A stretch of DNA of 64,000 nt from Rhizobium tumorigenes (GTDB lineage: Bacteria > Pseudomonadota > Alphaproteobacteria > Rhizobiales > Rhizobiaceae): positions 372,001 through 436,000 of the forward strand of contig NZ_CP117255.1 of the NCBI RefSeq assembly GCF_003240565.2, given 5' to 3'. The notes under the pieces are model-generated. The model was not told the DNA's origin. It saw only the letters and a program-made list of their open reading frames with translations, and searched no databases. This document shows positions 46,554-54,444 of this stretch, piece after piece. Position 1 is the stretch's first letter, and every line of letters begins with the position of its first letter. Position numbers and translations under genes: made by a program.

Positions 46554-47240
46554 TTGGCAATCATCTGCTTTGCAAATAGTCGGTCGAAAATCGGAGGGCG
46601 CGCTGCCGCTGCCGTAGCGAGCGAGCTATTGAACGAAGGGTTTGGTGCCGCACTTTACGACTGCCTAGAACGGTTTGCTCTGGAAACCCACCTGCAATTT
46701 CCGCGCGACACATCCGTGCGAAATCCGGTTTGCGGAAGGCAGTTCATCGAGGAGACCAGAGCCCTCGCCCGAACCCATGAACATCTTGTCATCGACCTCT
46801 CCGGTGCCGGGGACCAGATCGCCGCGATCGCCTTTGCCATGGCGGATCTTGTGCTCATTCCCTTCCTCCCCCATCAGCCGGACGCCGCTCCGTTCGTAAG
46901 GACAATCGAGCTCCTCGACATACTGTCCTCCCACCGCTCGCAGCCTCTGCGCCGGGCAGTTTTCCTCGCCAGCCACGATACTATCAGTCCACGCGTGCAT
47001 TTGGAGATTTCCGGCCAACTGATCCGCCGCGGCCTCGCAACATTCCCAGTGTCCTTCCAAGACCCGCCACAGCAAGTCGTGGCAACCGGCAAAGTGCGAT
47101 GCATCGATCACACCGAAGTCGCTGCCGAGAACGCCGCATCCTTCCCCAAAGCCGACATCGCACGCTTCACCCAATACGCCCTCAACGCAGCTCTCCACCC
47201 AAAGCACTCCACCATCACCCGCGCATTGGCGGCCAGCTGA
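46554..47240 (+). CDS. VirC1/ParA-like protein lacking a P-loop
   Basis: About 229 residues if TTG 46554 is used, which has GGGAAGGGGA just upstream; the frame is open from GTG 46368. It then begins MAIICFANSRSKIGGRAAAAVASELLNEGF, lining up with the first strand and Walker A of ParA/VirC1, but KGGxGKTT is replaced by SRSKIGGRAAA, so ATP binding is doubtful. HLVIDLSGAGDQIAAIAFAMADLVLIPFLPHQPDAAPFVRTIELLD matches the VirC1 Walker B-like region and following helix. There is no ParB-like partner. It may be a degenerate or repurposed segregation-type NTPase. Function unknown. Confidence 0.6.
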   Translation: MAIICFANSRSKIGGRAAAAVASELLNEGFGAALYDCLERFALETHLQFPRDTSVRNPVCGRQFIEETRALARTHEHLVIDLSGAGDQIAAIAFAMADLVLIPFLPHQPDAAPFVRTIELLDILSSHRSQPLRRAVFLASHDTISPRVHLEISGQLIRRGLATFPVSFQDPPQQVVATGKVRCIDHTEVAAENAASFPKADIARFTQYALNAALHPKHSTITRALAAS

Positions 47241-47420
47241 TAAGGCTGGGGCCGCGTAAAAGTTAAGGATCAATCGCTTAAGTCCGGACCGCGCTACCTA
47301 CTTCGCCACGGGAGTAGGAGGCACGTGCGCTACCTTCAGCGTGATTTCATTTTCGCCTAATATCGGTGTGATGCTTGTGGCATGCCGCCTGCCCACTCAT
47401 CGTCCACGAAGGTGATTGCA

Positions 47421-49349
47421 ATGAAAAACGATTTGCCTTCCCGGTCGTCGCGCTCATGCATCCTGGCAAATCTTGCCGTTCAAACGCTTCTGTGCGCAGC
47501 GAGTATTCTAGTCCTCGCTCCAGAAAGCCATGCTGACCAACCCATGGAAAGGGTTGAAAGCATTCATTACGAAGTTGCACCGGATTATACCTACAAGTTC
47601 ACGATGGTCATCGACGACTTCGTGCAAAAGCAAGCGCAGATCAAGGATCTGTCGCAGTTTGCAATGGCATATGATCCTGCCAGAACGTCGTTTCATTTTA
47701 TAAAAGGGTGGGTCGATGGACCCGACGGCGTTCGTCACGAACCGGCACCGGATGCCATATTCACCCGTCCCAGTACTGCTTCGCGCGACGCGCCGGGCTT
47801 CGTCTCCTCGGTGACGACGACGATCGTCATGCCAGCTGTGACTACCGGCAGCCATGTCCACTACGAGATCGAGGAGGTCATCTCGAAACCCTCCCTGATG
47901 GGCTTCAATCCGTGGGCGTGGCTTGATCCGTTCGAAAATGCCAGCGAACACGTCGTGATCGACATCCCTAACACTCTGCCGCTTACCGTCGCCGGACAGG
48001 GCGGCTTCGAGGTCACAGATACAACCACGAACGGCATGCGCCACATCGTTGCGGATGCCAGCGTGAGAAACGTTTCGGCCGGCGACAGAGAACAGCACAT
48101 GGCAGCTCTTCTGGAGTTCGAGCCGCTGTTTTTAGGTGCATCGCTGCACGGTTATGAGGACGTTGGCGACATCTATTATCGCTTGAACAGGAACAAGCCT
48201 GCCGTCACGCCGGAGATCGACGCGCTCGCAAAGCAGATCGTCGGAGACCGCAAGGGGGTCGATGCGGCCCGCGCGATTTATGACTGGTGCGCCAAAAACA
48301 TCCGCTATCTCGCGGTCTACATGAGCGTCGACGACGGGTGGGAATCGCATGACGCGTCAACGGTGTTGAAAAATAGATATGGCGACTGCAAAGACCACGT
48401 CACCTTGATGCAGGCACTTCTTTCGGCAGCAGGCATCCGCTCCGAGGCCGCTCTCATCGACTGGAGCGACCGTGCAAATCCCCTGCCGCTGCCGTCGCCC
48501 AATGAGATCAATCATACAATCATCTATCTTCCCGACTTCGACATCTTCGGCAATCCAACGAGTTCCTTCACGCCGTTCGGCGTTCTCGATCAGGGGCTGA
48601 GCGGCAAGATCGCGATTGTCGCTGGCGAACAGTCCGAAGTGCGCCGCACGCCCGAAATGAAGCCAGAGACCGCGCAATTCGTCACCACGGGCTCCATCCA
48701 TATTGGCGGCGACGGGACCGTCGTCGGACAGGCGACCGCGACGATGTCGCCGAGCATCGAGGAAGCGCTCCGCTCTTCCCTGCAGAACCCCGACGAGAAT
48801 AATCGCCGTATCGACAGAAAGCTCCGCAACACGCCCGAAGGCGGCTTCGGCCGCCTTGCAACGAGCGGGCCCTATGACCTGGATCATCCTTTCAAGTTGA
48901 CCATGAACTGGCATAGTCCGCACGGCATCGATACAACGGCCGGTGCCTTCGTGTTGCCGGCACCGCCCTCGTTCGATCCGATCGATGGACCGCGGTCGTT
49001 TCTCGACCGGAAGGGAAGGCGGTTGACGCCGATGGCGGTGCCCGTGCGCGATCTCACCTGGAGTTTCAGCGTTGATGTGCCGCCGGATTTGACAATTTCC
49101 AATGCACCCAAGGGCGTTGATGTCAGCAACGACGCCGGCTCCTACAAAGCGGTCTATGAGCGCCGGGACAATTGCCTCGTGGTTCATCGCCAGCTGGTCC
49201 TGAAGAAGCGGGAGCTGGAACCTGCCGCCTACGACGACCTGGAGCGCCTCGTCTCCGCAGCTCAGAACGACTTCACAGCGATCGTAACGACAGCGACGGC
49301 GGGTGTGTCGTCTGACGTCAGCGCGGATGGTGGCAATTGCCATCCATGA
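47421..49349 (+). CDS. DUF3857 and transglutaminase-like domain protein, secreted
   Basis: About 642 residues: signal peptide (NLAVQTLLCAASILVLAPESHAD), DUF3857 beta-rich domain (about 35-230, IHYEVAPDYTYKF...), and a transglutaminase/protease-like core (about 260-390) with catalytic Cys in NRYGDCKDHVTLM, His in NEINHTIIYLPDFD and the following Asp. A C-terminal beta region follows. Probably a periplasmic amidase, protease or cross-linking enzyme; the substrate is unknown. ATG 47421 has AAGGTGA upstream. It stands alone between the ParA-like and S49 genes. Confidence 0.86.
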   Translation: MKNDLPSRSSRSCILANLAVQTLLCAASILVLAPESHADQPMERVESIHYEVAPDYTYKFTMVIDDFVQKQAQIKDLSQFAMAYDPARTSFHFIKGWVDGPDGVRHEPAPDAIFTRPSTASRDAPGFVSSVTTTIVMPAVTTGSHVHYEIEEVISKPSLMGFNPWAWLDPFENASEHVVIDIPNTLPLTVAGQGGFEVTDTTTNGMRHIVADASVRNVSAGDREQHMAALLEFEPLFLGASLHGYEDVGDIYYRLNRNKPAVTPEIDALAKQIVGDRKGVDAARAIYDWCAKNIRYLAVYMSVDDGWESHDASTVLKNRYGDCKDHVTLMQALLSAAGIRSEAALIDWSDRANPLPLPSPNEINHTIIYLPDFDIFGNPTSSFTPFGVLDQGLSGKIAIVAGEQSEVRRTPEMKPETAQFVTTGSIHIGGDGTVVGQATATMSPSIEEALRSSLQNPDENNRRIDRKLRNTPEGGFGRLATSGPYDLDHPFKLTMNWHSPHGIDTTAGAFVLPAPPSFDPIDGPRSFLDRKGRRLTPMAVPVRDLTWSFSVDVPPDLTISNAPKGVDVSNDAGSYKAVYERRDNCLVVHRQLVLKKRELEPAAYDDLERLVSAAQNDFTAIVTTATAGVSSDVSADGGNCHP

Positions 49350-49559
49350 CCTGAAGATCAGCTTAGCTCCGATCGTCCCAGCCCGCCGGTCGCAGCACAG
49401 ATTTGTGCAGTCGGCGACCTTGTCGATATCTGCGGCAGAGGACGTCGACAGCGCCGTGCGCCGTGGGCTTCGGCCTCTTTCCTTTCGTCAGCCATTGCGT
49501 TTGCCGTTTCAATCCATACATGCTTGTGACTTGAACGGGACCAAAACAAGGGTTTGACG

Positions 49560-50423
49560 ATGGCTGGACTGCTGAGACGACTGCTGCCGAAGCGATTTCG
49601 CAAGGAGGGGACGGTCATCCCCGTTGTTCGCCTCAGCGGCACGATCATGGCAGGTGGCAGCCCGTTCCGGCCAGCCCTTAATCTGGCCAGTGTCGGCCAC
49701 GCTCTCGACAAGGCGTTTTCGATGAAGGCATCACCTGCGGTTGCCATCGTCATCAACTCGCCGGGTGGCTCGCCCGTCCAGTCGCGCATGGTCTACAATC
49801 GCATCCGCGACCTCGCGGTCGAGAAGAAGAAGAAGGTGCTCGTGTTCGTCGAGGATGTGGCTGCTTCCGGCGGCTACATGATTGCGCTCGCCGGCGACGA
49901 GATCATCGCCGACCCGACCTCGATTGTCGGATCTATCGGCGTTGTCTCCGGCGGCTTCGGTTTTCCCGAACTGCTGAAGAAGATCGGCGTCGAGCGGCGT
50001 GTCTACACCGCCGGCAGCAACAAGGTGATCCTCGATCCTTTCCAGCCGGAAAAGGAAAAGGACATCGACTATCTCAAGAGCCTGCAGCTCGAGATCCACA
50101 CGATTTTCATCGATATGGTCCGCGAGCGCCGCGCCGGCCTGATCAAGGCGGACGATGATACGATCTTCTCCGGCCTGTTCTGGACGGGAACGCGGGGACT
50201 GGAGCTCGGCCTCATCGACGGCCTCGGCGAAATGCGACAGGAGCTGAAGAAGCGCTATGGCGAAAAGACGAAAATCGAGCTCGTCTCGTCGTCGCGCGGC
50301 CTGTTCGGAAGAAAGGCGCCAAGCATCGCCTTGCCGGGTCTCGACACCATTGCCGCAAGCCTTGTATCCGGGCTTGCGGAAGCCGCAGAAGAAAAGGCAT
50401 TATGGGGCCGATACGGATTATAA
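49560..50423 (+). CDS. S49-family signal-peptide-peptidase-like serine protease
   Basis: About 287 residues of the SppA/SohB family: PVVRLSGTIMAGG near 23, NSPGGSPVQS near 68, the nucleophile Ser in VAASGGYMIALAGDEI near 100-115, and GSIGVVSGGFGFPELLKKIGV containing the general-base Lys. One domain only, without a clear N-terminal helix, so it may be membrane-associated through the basic N-terminus. ATG 49560 has AAGGG upstream. The small membrane protein gene follows 18 bases later. Confidence 0.9.
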   Translation: MAGLLRRLLPKRFRKEGTVIPVVRLSGTIMAGGSPFRPALNLASVGHALDKAFSMKASPAVAIVINSPGGSPVQSRMVYNRIRDLAVEKKKKVLVFVEDVAASGGYMIALAGDEIIADPTSIVGSIGVVSGGFGFPELLKKIGVERRVYTAGSNKVILDPFQPEKEKDIDYLKSLQLEIHTIFIDMVRERRAGLIKADDDTIFSGLFWTGTRGLELGLIDGLGEMRQELKKRYGEKTKIELVSSSRGLFGRKAPSIALPGLDTIAASLVSGLAEAAEEKALWGRYGL

Positions 50424-50441
50424 CAACGGAACAGCCCCGGC

Positions 50442-50633
50442 ATGGCGCAGCTCATTTTCATCATCGTTATCGGCAGCGTCTGCTGGCTGATCTACAAGCG
50501 CTTCATCAACGCGGCGCAGCGGCTGCAACAGAAGTCGCAGCGCCAGGAGCGAGAGCGCAGCACCGGCGCCATGGGTACGCTCGTCAAGGATCCCTTGACG
50601 GGCGAATACCGGCTGAAGAGGGACGAGGAATAG
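50442..50633 (+). CDS. Small membrane protein, unknown
   Basis: 63 residues: one N-terminal helix (QLIFIIVIGSVCWLIYKRF) and a charged Arg/Gln-rich cytoplasmic tail ending in the conserved-looking TLVKDPLTGEYRLKRDEE. It resembles short anchors that accompany S49 proteases or lipid enzymes, but I do not recognise a family. It follows the S49 gene closely, so they are probably one transcript. Confidence 0.7.
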   Translation: MAQLIFIIVIGSVCWLIYKRFINAAQRLQQKSQRQERERSTGAMGTLVKDPLTGEYRLKRDEE

Positions 50634-50696
50634 CGGGGCGATTGTTCCAGTTATCGCGTCATGATATACATTCAGCAAGTATATAGGGAGGATCCG

Positions 50697-50927
50697 ATGC
50701 AAGTTGCAAAATGGGGAAACAGCCTTGCCATTCGTATTCCTTCGTCTGTCGTCGATGCCCTCGATCTAAAGGAGGGTGACGACATTTCGGTGAGCATAAG
50801 CAATGATTGCGCCGTCGAAATCGAGCGTGACGATCGACGGCTCAAGGCACTCGAAAGGATCAAATCCTTCGGCGTCAAGCTGCCGGTAGATTGGAAATTC
50901 GATCGTAACGACGCGAACGCGCGGTGA
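50697..50927 (+). CDS. vapB: AbrB/MazE-type antitoxin (VapB-like)
   Basis: 76 residues with a swapped-hairpin AbrB DNA-binding fold (VAKWGNSLAIRIPSSVVDALDLKEGDDISV) and a charged C-terminal tail that would wrap the toxin. ATG 50697 has AGGGAGG six bases upstream. It overlaps the PIN-domain gene by GTGA, the standard toxin-antitoxin layout. An antitoxin of this kind normally represses its own promoter. Confidence 0.9.
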   Translation: MQVAKWGNSLAIRIPSSVVDALDLKEGDDISVSISNDCAVEIERDDRRLKALERIKSFGVKLPVDWKFDRNDANAR

Positions 50928-51331
50928 CCACCGCCGCTACCAACTTCCTCGACACAAACATTCTGATCTATGCGATTTCGGACGATAGACGCGCCATTCA
51001 GGCGCAGGCCCTTCTTGACCTCCCTTTTGTGGTCAGTGGCCAGACGCTCAACGAGTTCGCCAACGTAGCACGCAAGAAGCTTTCCATGTCCTGGCAGGAC
51101 ACCAGCACTGCAATCGAAGCCATTGTCTCGATTTCGACGCTCGTTGTTCCAGTCGACGAGAAGGTCACGCTCGCCGCCCTCAAACTCGCTCCGCTCTACA
51201 ATCTCTCATTTTACGACGCGGCCATGATAGCTGCTGCGCTGCAGGCTGGCTGCAAGCAATATTATTCCGAAGATATGCAGCATGGCCTGGTTGTCGAAAA
51301 GCATCTGACGATCGTCAATCCGTTTCACTAG
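50924..51331 (+). CDS. vapC: PIN-domain toxin (VapC-like ribonuclease)
   Basis: 135-residue PIN-domain RNase. The acidic residues that bind Mg are in place: FLDTNILIYA (Asp near 10), LNEFANV (Glu near 44), SFYDAAMIAAA (Asp near 98) and SEDMQHG (Asp near 117), so the toxin is probably active. It starts with GTG overlapping the antitoxin stop. The pair sits between the S49/small-protein genes and glyQ. Confidence 0.9.
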   Translation: MTTAATNFLDTNILIYAISDDRRAIQAQALLDLPFVVSGQTLNEFANVARKKLSMSWQDTSTAIEAIVSISTLVVPVDEKVTLAALKLAPLYNLSFYDAAMIAAALQAGCKQYYSEDMQHGLVVEKHLTIVNPFH

Positions 51332-51419
51332 AGGTCATCTCGACCACGTGCAAACATCTTGACCCCTGTCCCCTCCCATGGCACCTGTCGCGCTTCTTAC
51401 CGCAATTCGGATCACCATC

Positions 51420-52379
51420 ATGACGGCTGCAGCCATTCCCGATCACATGAACCCGAAGCGCTCGTTCCAGGCGCTGATCCTGACGTTGCATGCCTATTGG
51501 GCCGACAAGGGCTGCGCGGTGCTGCAGCCCTACGACATGGAAGTCGGCGCCGGCACCTTCCATCCTGCGACGACCCTGCGCGCGCTCGGTCCGAAGCCCT
51601 GGAAGGCAGCCTATGTGCAGCCGTCGCGCCGACCGTCAGATGGCCGATACGGCGAAAATCCCAATCGCCTGCAGCACTATTACCAGTACCAGGTGATCCT
51701 GAAGCCCAACCCGCCGAACCTGCAGGAATTGTATCTCGGCTCGCTGGCCGCCATCGGCCTCGATCCGCTGCTGCATGACATCCGCTTCGTCGAGGACGAT
51801 TGGGAAAGCCCGACGCTGGGCGCCTGGGGTCTCGGCTGGGAGTGCTGGTGCGATGGCATGGAGGTTTCGCAGTTCACCTATTTCCAGCAGATCTGCGGCA
51901 TCGAATGCGCGCCCGTGGCGGGCGAGTTGACCTACGGTCTCGAGCGGCTGGCCATGTATGTGCAGGGCGTCGATAACGTCTACGACCTCAACTTCAACGG
52001 CCGCGAGGGCGACGAGAAGATTTCCTACGGCCAGGTCTTCCTGCAGGCCGAGCAGGAGTATTCGCGCCACAATTTCGAGTTCGCCAACACCGAGATGCTG
52101 CATCGTCACTTCATCGACGCAGAGAAGGAGTGCCTGGCGCTTCTGGCATCAGGCGCGCCGGGCGAGGGCAATAACCATGTCCTGCACAAATGCGTCTTCC
52201 CGGCCTATGACCAGTGCATTAAGGCCAGCCATGTGTTCAACCTTCTGGATGCGCGCGGCGTGATCTCGGTCACCGAGCGCCAGAGCTACATCCTGCGTGT
52301 CAGGACGCTCGCCAAGGCTTGCGGCGAGGCCTTCCTGCTGACTGATGCTGGGGGGGCCAACGTCATGCAGGCGGCCTGA
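51420..52379 (+). CDS. glyQ: Glycyl-tRNA synthetase alpha subunit
   Basis: Catalytic subunit of the bacterial alpha2beta2 GlyRS, about 319 residues, nearly invariant across the class: [49 protein letters not shown], and [16 protein letters not shown] (class II motif 3). ATG 51420 ([16 protein letters not shown]) fits the rhizobial N-terminus; the ribosome site is weak. Its partner glyS starts 4.7 kb downstream with four genes between. Confidence 0.96.
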   Translation: MTAAAIPDHMNPKRSFQALILTLHAYWADKGCAVLQPYDMEVGAGTFHPATTLRALGPKPWKAAYVQPSRRPSDGRYGENPNRLQHYYQYQVILKPNPPNLQELYLGSLAAIGLDPLLHDIRFVEDDWESPTLGAWGLGWECWCDGMEVSQFTYFQQICGIECAPVAGELTYGLERLAMYVQGVDNVYDLNFNGREGDEKISYGQVFLQAEQEYSRHNFEFANTEMLHRHFIDAEKECLALLASGAPGEGNNHVLHKCVFPAYDQCIKASHVFNLLDARGVISVTERQSYILRVRTLAKACGEAFLLTDAGGANVMQAA

Positions 52380-52473
52380 ACCGCTTGTATATCGACCCTG
52401 AAATGACGCATGACATCGGCGCCGGGAACGCATAGGGTCCGGTGCACTTCTCTGTCGTTCTGGGGGCTTGACG

Positions 52474-53025
52474 ATGTACATTATTCTGGGCGTGGCTGTG
52501 CTTGCCGCGATCTACGTGATCTTTGTCTACAACGGTCTGGTGCGTGCCCGGCAGGTGGCCGAAGAAGCTTGGTCCGGCATCGACGTGCAGCTGAAGCGCC
52601 GCGCCGACCTGATCCCCAACCTGATCGAAACCGTCAAGGGCTACGCCACCCACGAAAAATCGACGCTGGAGGAGGTGGTCTCCCTGCGTAACCAGGCGCA
52701 GGCTGTGCCATCAGGCGATGTCGCTGCTCGCGGTGTCGCCGAAGGGCTACTCGGGCAAGCTCTCGGCCGGGTCATGGCGCTGGCCGAAGCCTATCCGGAC
52801 CTGAAGGCCAACCAGAATTTCTCCGAGCTGCAGGCCTCGCTGGAAACGATGGAAAGCGAGCTGCAGATGGCGCGCCGCTACTACAACGGTGCTGCCCGTG
52901 ACCTGAACGTCAAGGTCGAGAGCTTTCCGAACAATCTCGTTGCCGGCCCATTCGGTTTTGCCAAGCGTCCTTATTTCGAGGTCACCAATGAAGCCGATCG
53001 CGCCGTTCCATCCGTGAAATTCTAG
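52474..53025 (+). CDS. lemA: LemA family protein
   Basis: About 183 residues: a single N-terminal membrane helix (MYIILGVAVLAAIYVIFVYNGLV) and a helical LemA domain (RARQVAEEAWSGIDVQLKRRADLIPNLIETVKGYATHEKSTLEEV, QNFSELQASLETMESELQMARRYYNGAARDLN). The exact role is unknown. LemA genes usually accompany DUF2207 or TPM-domain genes; here the DUF2207 gene lies one gene further on. ATG 52474 has GGGGG upstream. Confidence 0.93.
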   Translation: MYIILGVAVLAAIYVIFVYNGLVRARQVAEEAWSGIDVQLKRRADLIPNLIETVKGYATHEKSTLEEVVSLRNQAQAVPSGDVAARGVAEGLLGQALGRVMALAEAYPDLKANQNFSELQASLETMESELQMARRYYNGAARDLNVKVESFPNNLVAGPFGFAKRPYFEVTNEADRAVPSVKF

Positions 53026-53121
53026 ATCTTTCCCCTTTCGGAATGGTTTTGCGACGGATATGCAGGCGATAGAACCTGTTGCCGGGTTACCGGTTTCGTT
53101 GGCAGATGGAAGAGATTGACG

Positions 53122-54396
53122 ATGGGCAGAGCAAAACTCACGATTATTCCGCCGGGCAAGCCGCTCACCGGTCGCGCCGTGCCGCCCGGATCTAAGTCCA
53201 TTACCAATCGTGCGCTGCTGTTGGCCGGCCTCGCCAAGGGCACCAGCCGGCTGACCGGCGCGCTGAAAAGCGATGATACCCGCTACATGGCTGACGCACT
53301 GCGCGCCATGGGCGTCAGCGTCGAGGAACCGGATAGCACGACTTTCATAGTCACCGGCACGGGTGTGTGGTCTGCGCCGGAAAAGCCGCTGTTTCTCGGA
53401 AATGCAGGCACTGCGACGCGCTTCCTGACGGCGGCGGTGGCAAGCGTTGCTGGAACCGTCGTCGTCGATGGCGACCAGCATATGCGTAAACGGCCTATAG
53501 GGCCGCTGGTCACCGCATTGAAATCGCTCGGCATCGACGTTGAAGCTCCGACAGGATGTCCACCTGTGACAGTGCGTGGCAACGGCCATTTCGGTTCTGG
53601 CCGGGTGGAGATCGATGCCGGCCTTTCCAGCCAATATGTCTCGGCATTGTTGATGGCTGCACCGCTGGCATCGCCGGGATCAAACCAGCCCGTCACCGTA
53701 ACTCTTGCCGGCGCGGACATTGGCGCGCGCGGTTATGTGGACCTGACTCTTGATGCCATGCAGGCTTACGGGGCGAAGGTTGAGCAGCGCGACGGCGTCT
53801 CCTGGACCATTCAACCGACCGGCTACACGGCAACTGATTTCCACATCGAGCCGGACGCTTCGGCCGCCACCTATCTCTGGGGTGCCGAGGTGCTCAGCGG
53901 CGGGGCCATCGACATCGGTACGCCGGCAGACGCGTTTACACAGCCGGATGCCAAGGCGTATGCGGTGATCTCGGCCTTTCCGCATATGCCTGACGTCATC
54001 GACGGATCGCAGATGCAGGACGCTATCCCCACCATCGCCGTGCTGGCCGCTTTCAACGAGACGCCGGTGCGCTTCGTCGGCATCGCCAACCTGCGCGTCA
54101 AGGAATGCGATCGCATCCGCGCCCTGTCGACCGGCCTGAACGCCATCCGCGAAGGGCTGGCGACGGAGGAGGGCGACGACCTGATCGTTGCTGCCGATCC
54201 GAGCCTCGCCGGACAGCGTCTGGAAGCTGAAATCGATACCTTTGCCGATCACCGCATTGCGATGAGCTTTGCGCTGGCTGGCCTTGTTATCGAAGGGATT
54301 ACCATTCTGGATCCCGATTGCGTTGCCAAGACATTCCCTGACTACTGGCAGGTACTGGCATCGCTGGGGGTGACTTATACGGACGACGCCAGCTAG
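53122..54396 (+). CDS. aroA: 3-phosphoshikimate 1-carboxyvinyltransferase (EPSP synthase), class I-like
   Basis: Sixth step of the shikimate pathway. About 424 residues with all catalytic landmarks: PPGSKSITNRALLL (Lys), SSQYVSALL, KRPIGPL (Arg), QMQDAIPTIAVLAAF (Asp), RVKECDRI (Glu), DHRIAMSF and AKTFPDYW (Lys). The PEP-site loop is GNAGTATRFLTA: Gly as in E. coli-type class I enzymes, but with Phe where E. coli has Pro101. The housekeeping rhizobial aroA is, as far as I recall, class II and elsewhere, so this may be a second copy. It lies between lemA and DUF2207. Confidence 0.92.
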   Translation: MGRAKLTIIPPGKPLTGRAVPPGSKSITNRALLLAGLAKGTSRLTGALKSDDTRYMADALRAMGVSVEEPDSTTFIVTGTGVWSAPEKPLFLGNAGTATRFLTAAVASVAGTVVVDGDQHMRKRPIGPLVTALKSLGIDVEAPTGCPPVTVRGNGHFGSGRVEIDAGLSSQYVSALLMAAPLASPGSNQPVTVTLAGADIGARGYVDLTLDAMQAYGAKVEQRDGVSWTIQPTGYTATDFHIEPDASAATYLWGAEVLSGGAIDIGTPADAFTQPDAKAYAVISAFPHMPDVIDGSQMQDAIPTIAVLAAFNETPVRFVGIANLRVKECDRIRALSTGLNAIREGLATEEGDDLIVAADPSLAGQRLEAEIDTFADHRIAMSFALAGLVIEGITILDPDCVAKTFPDYWQVLASLGVTYTDDAS

Positions 54397-54444
54397 CGAA
54401 ACCGTTTCGCGGCGCGCGTTACACTGGGTTCGGGGGAACGCATC

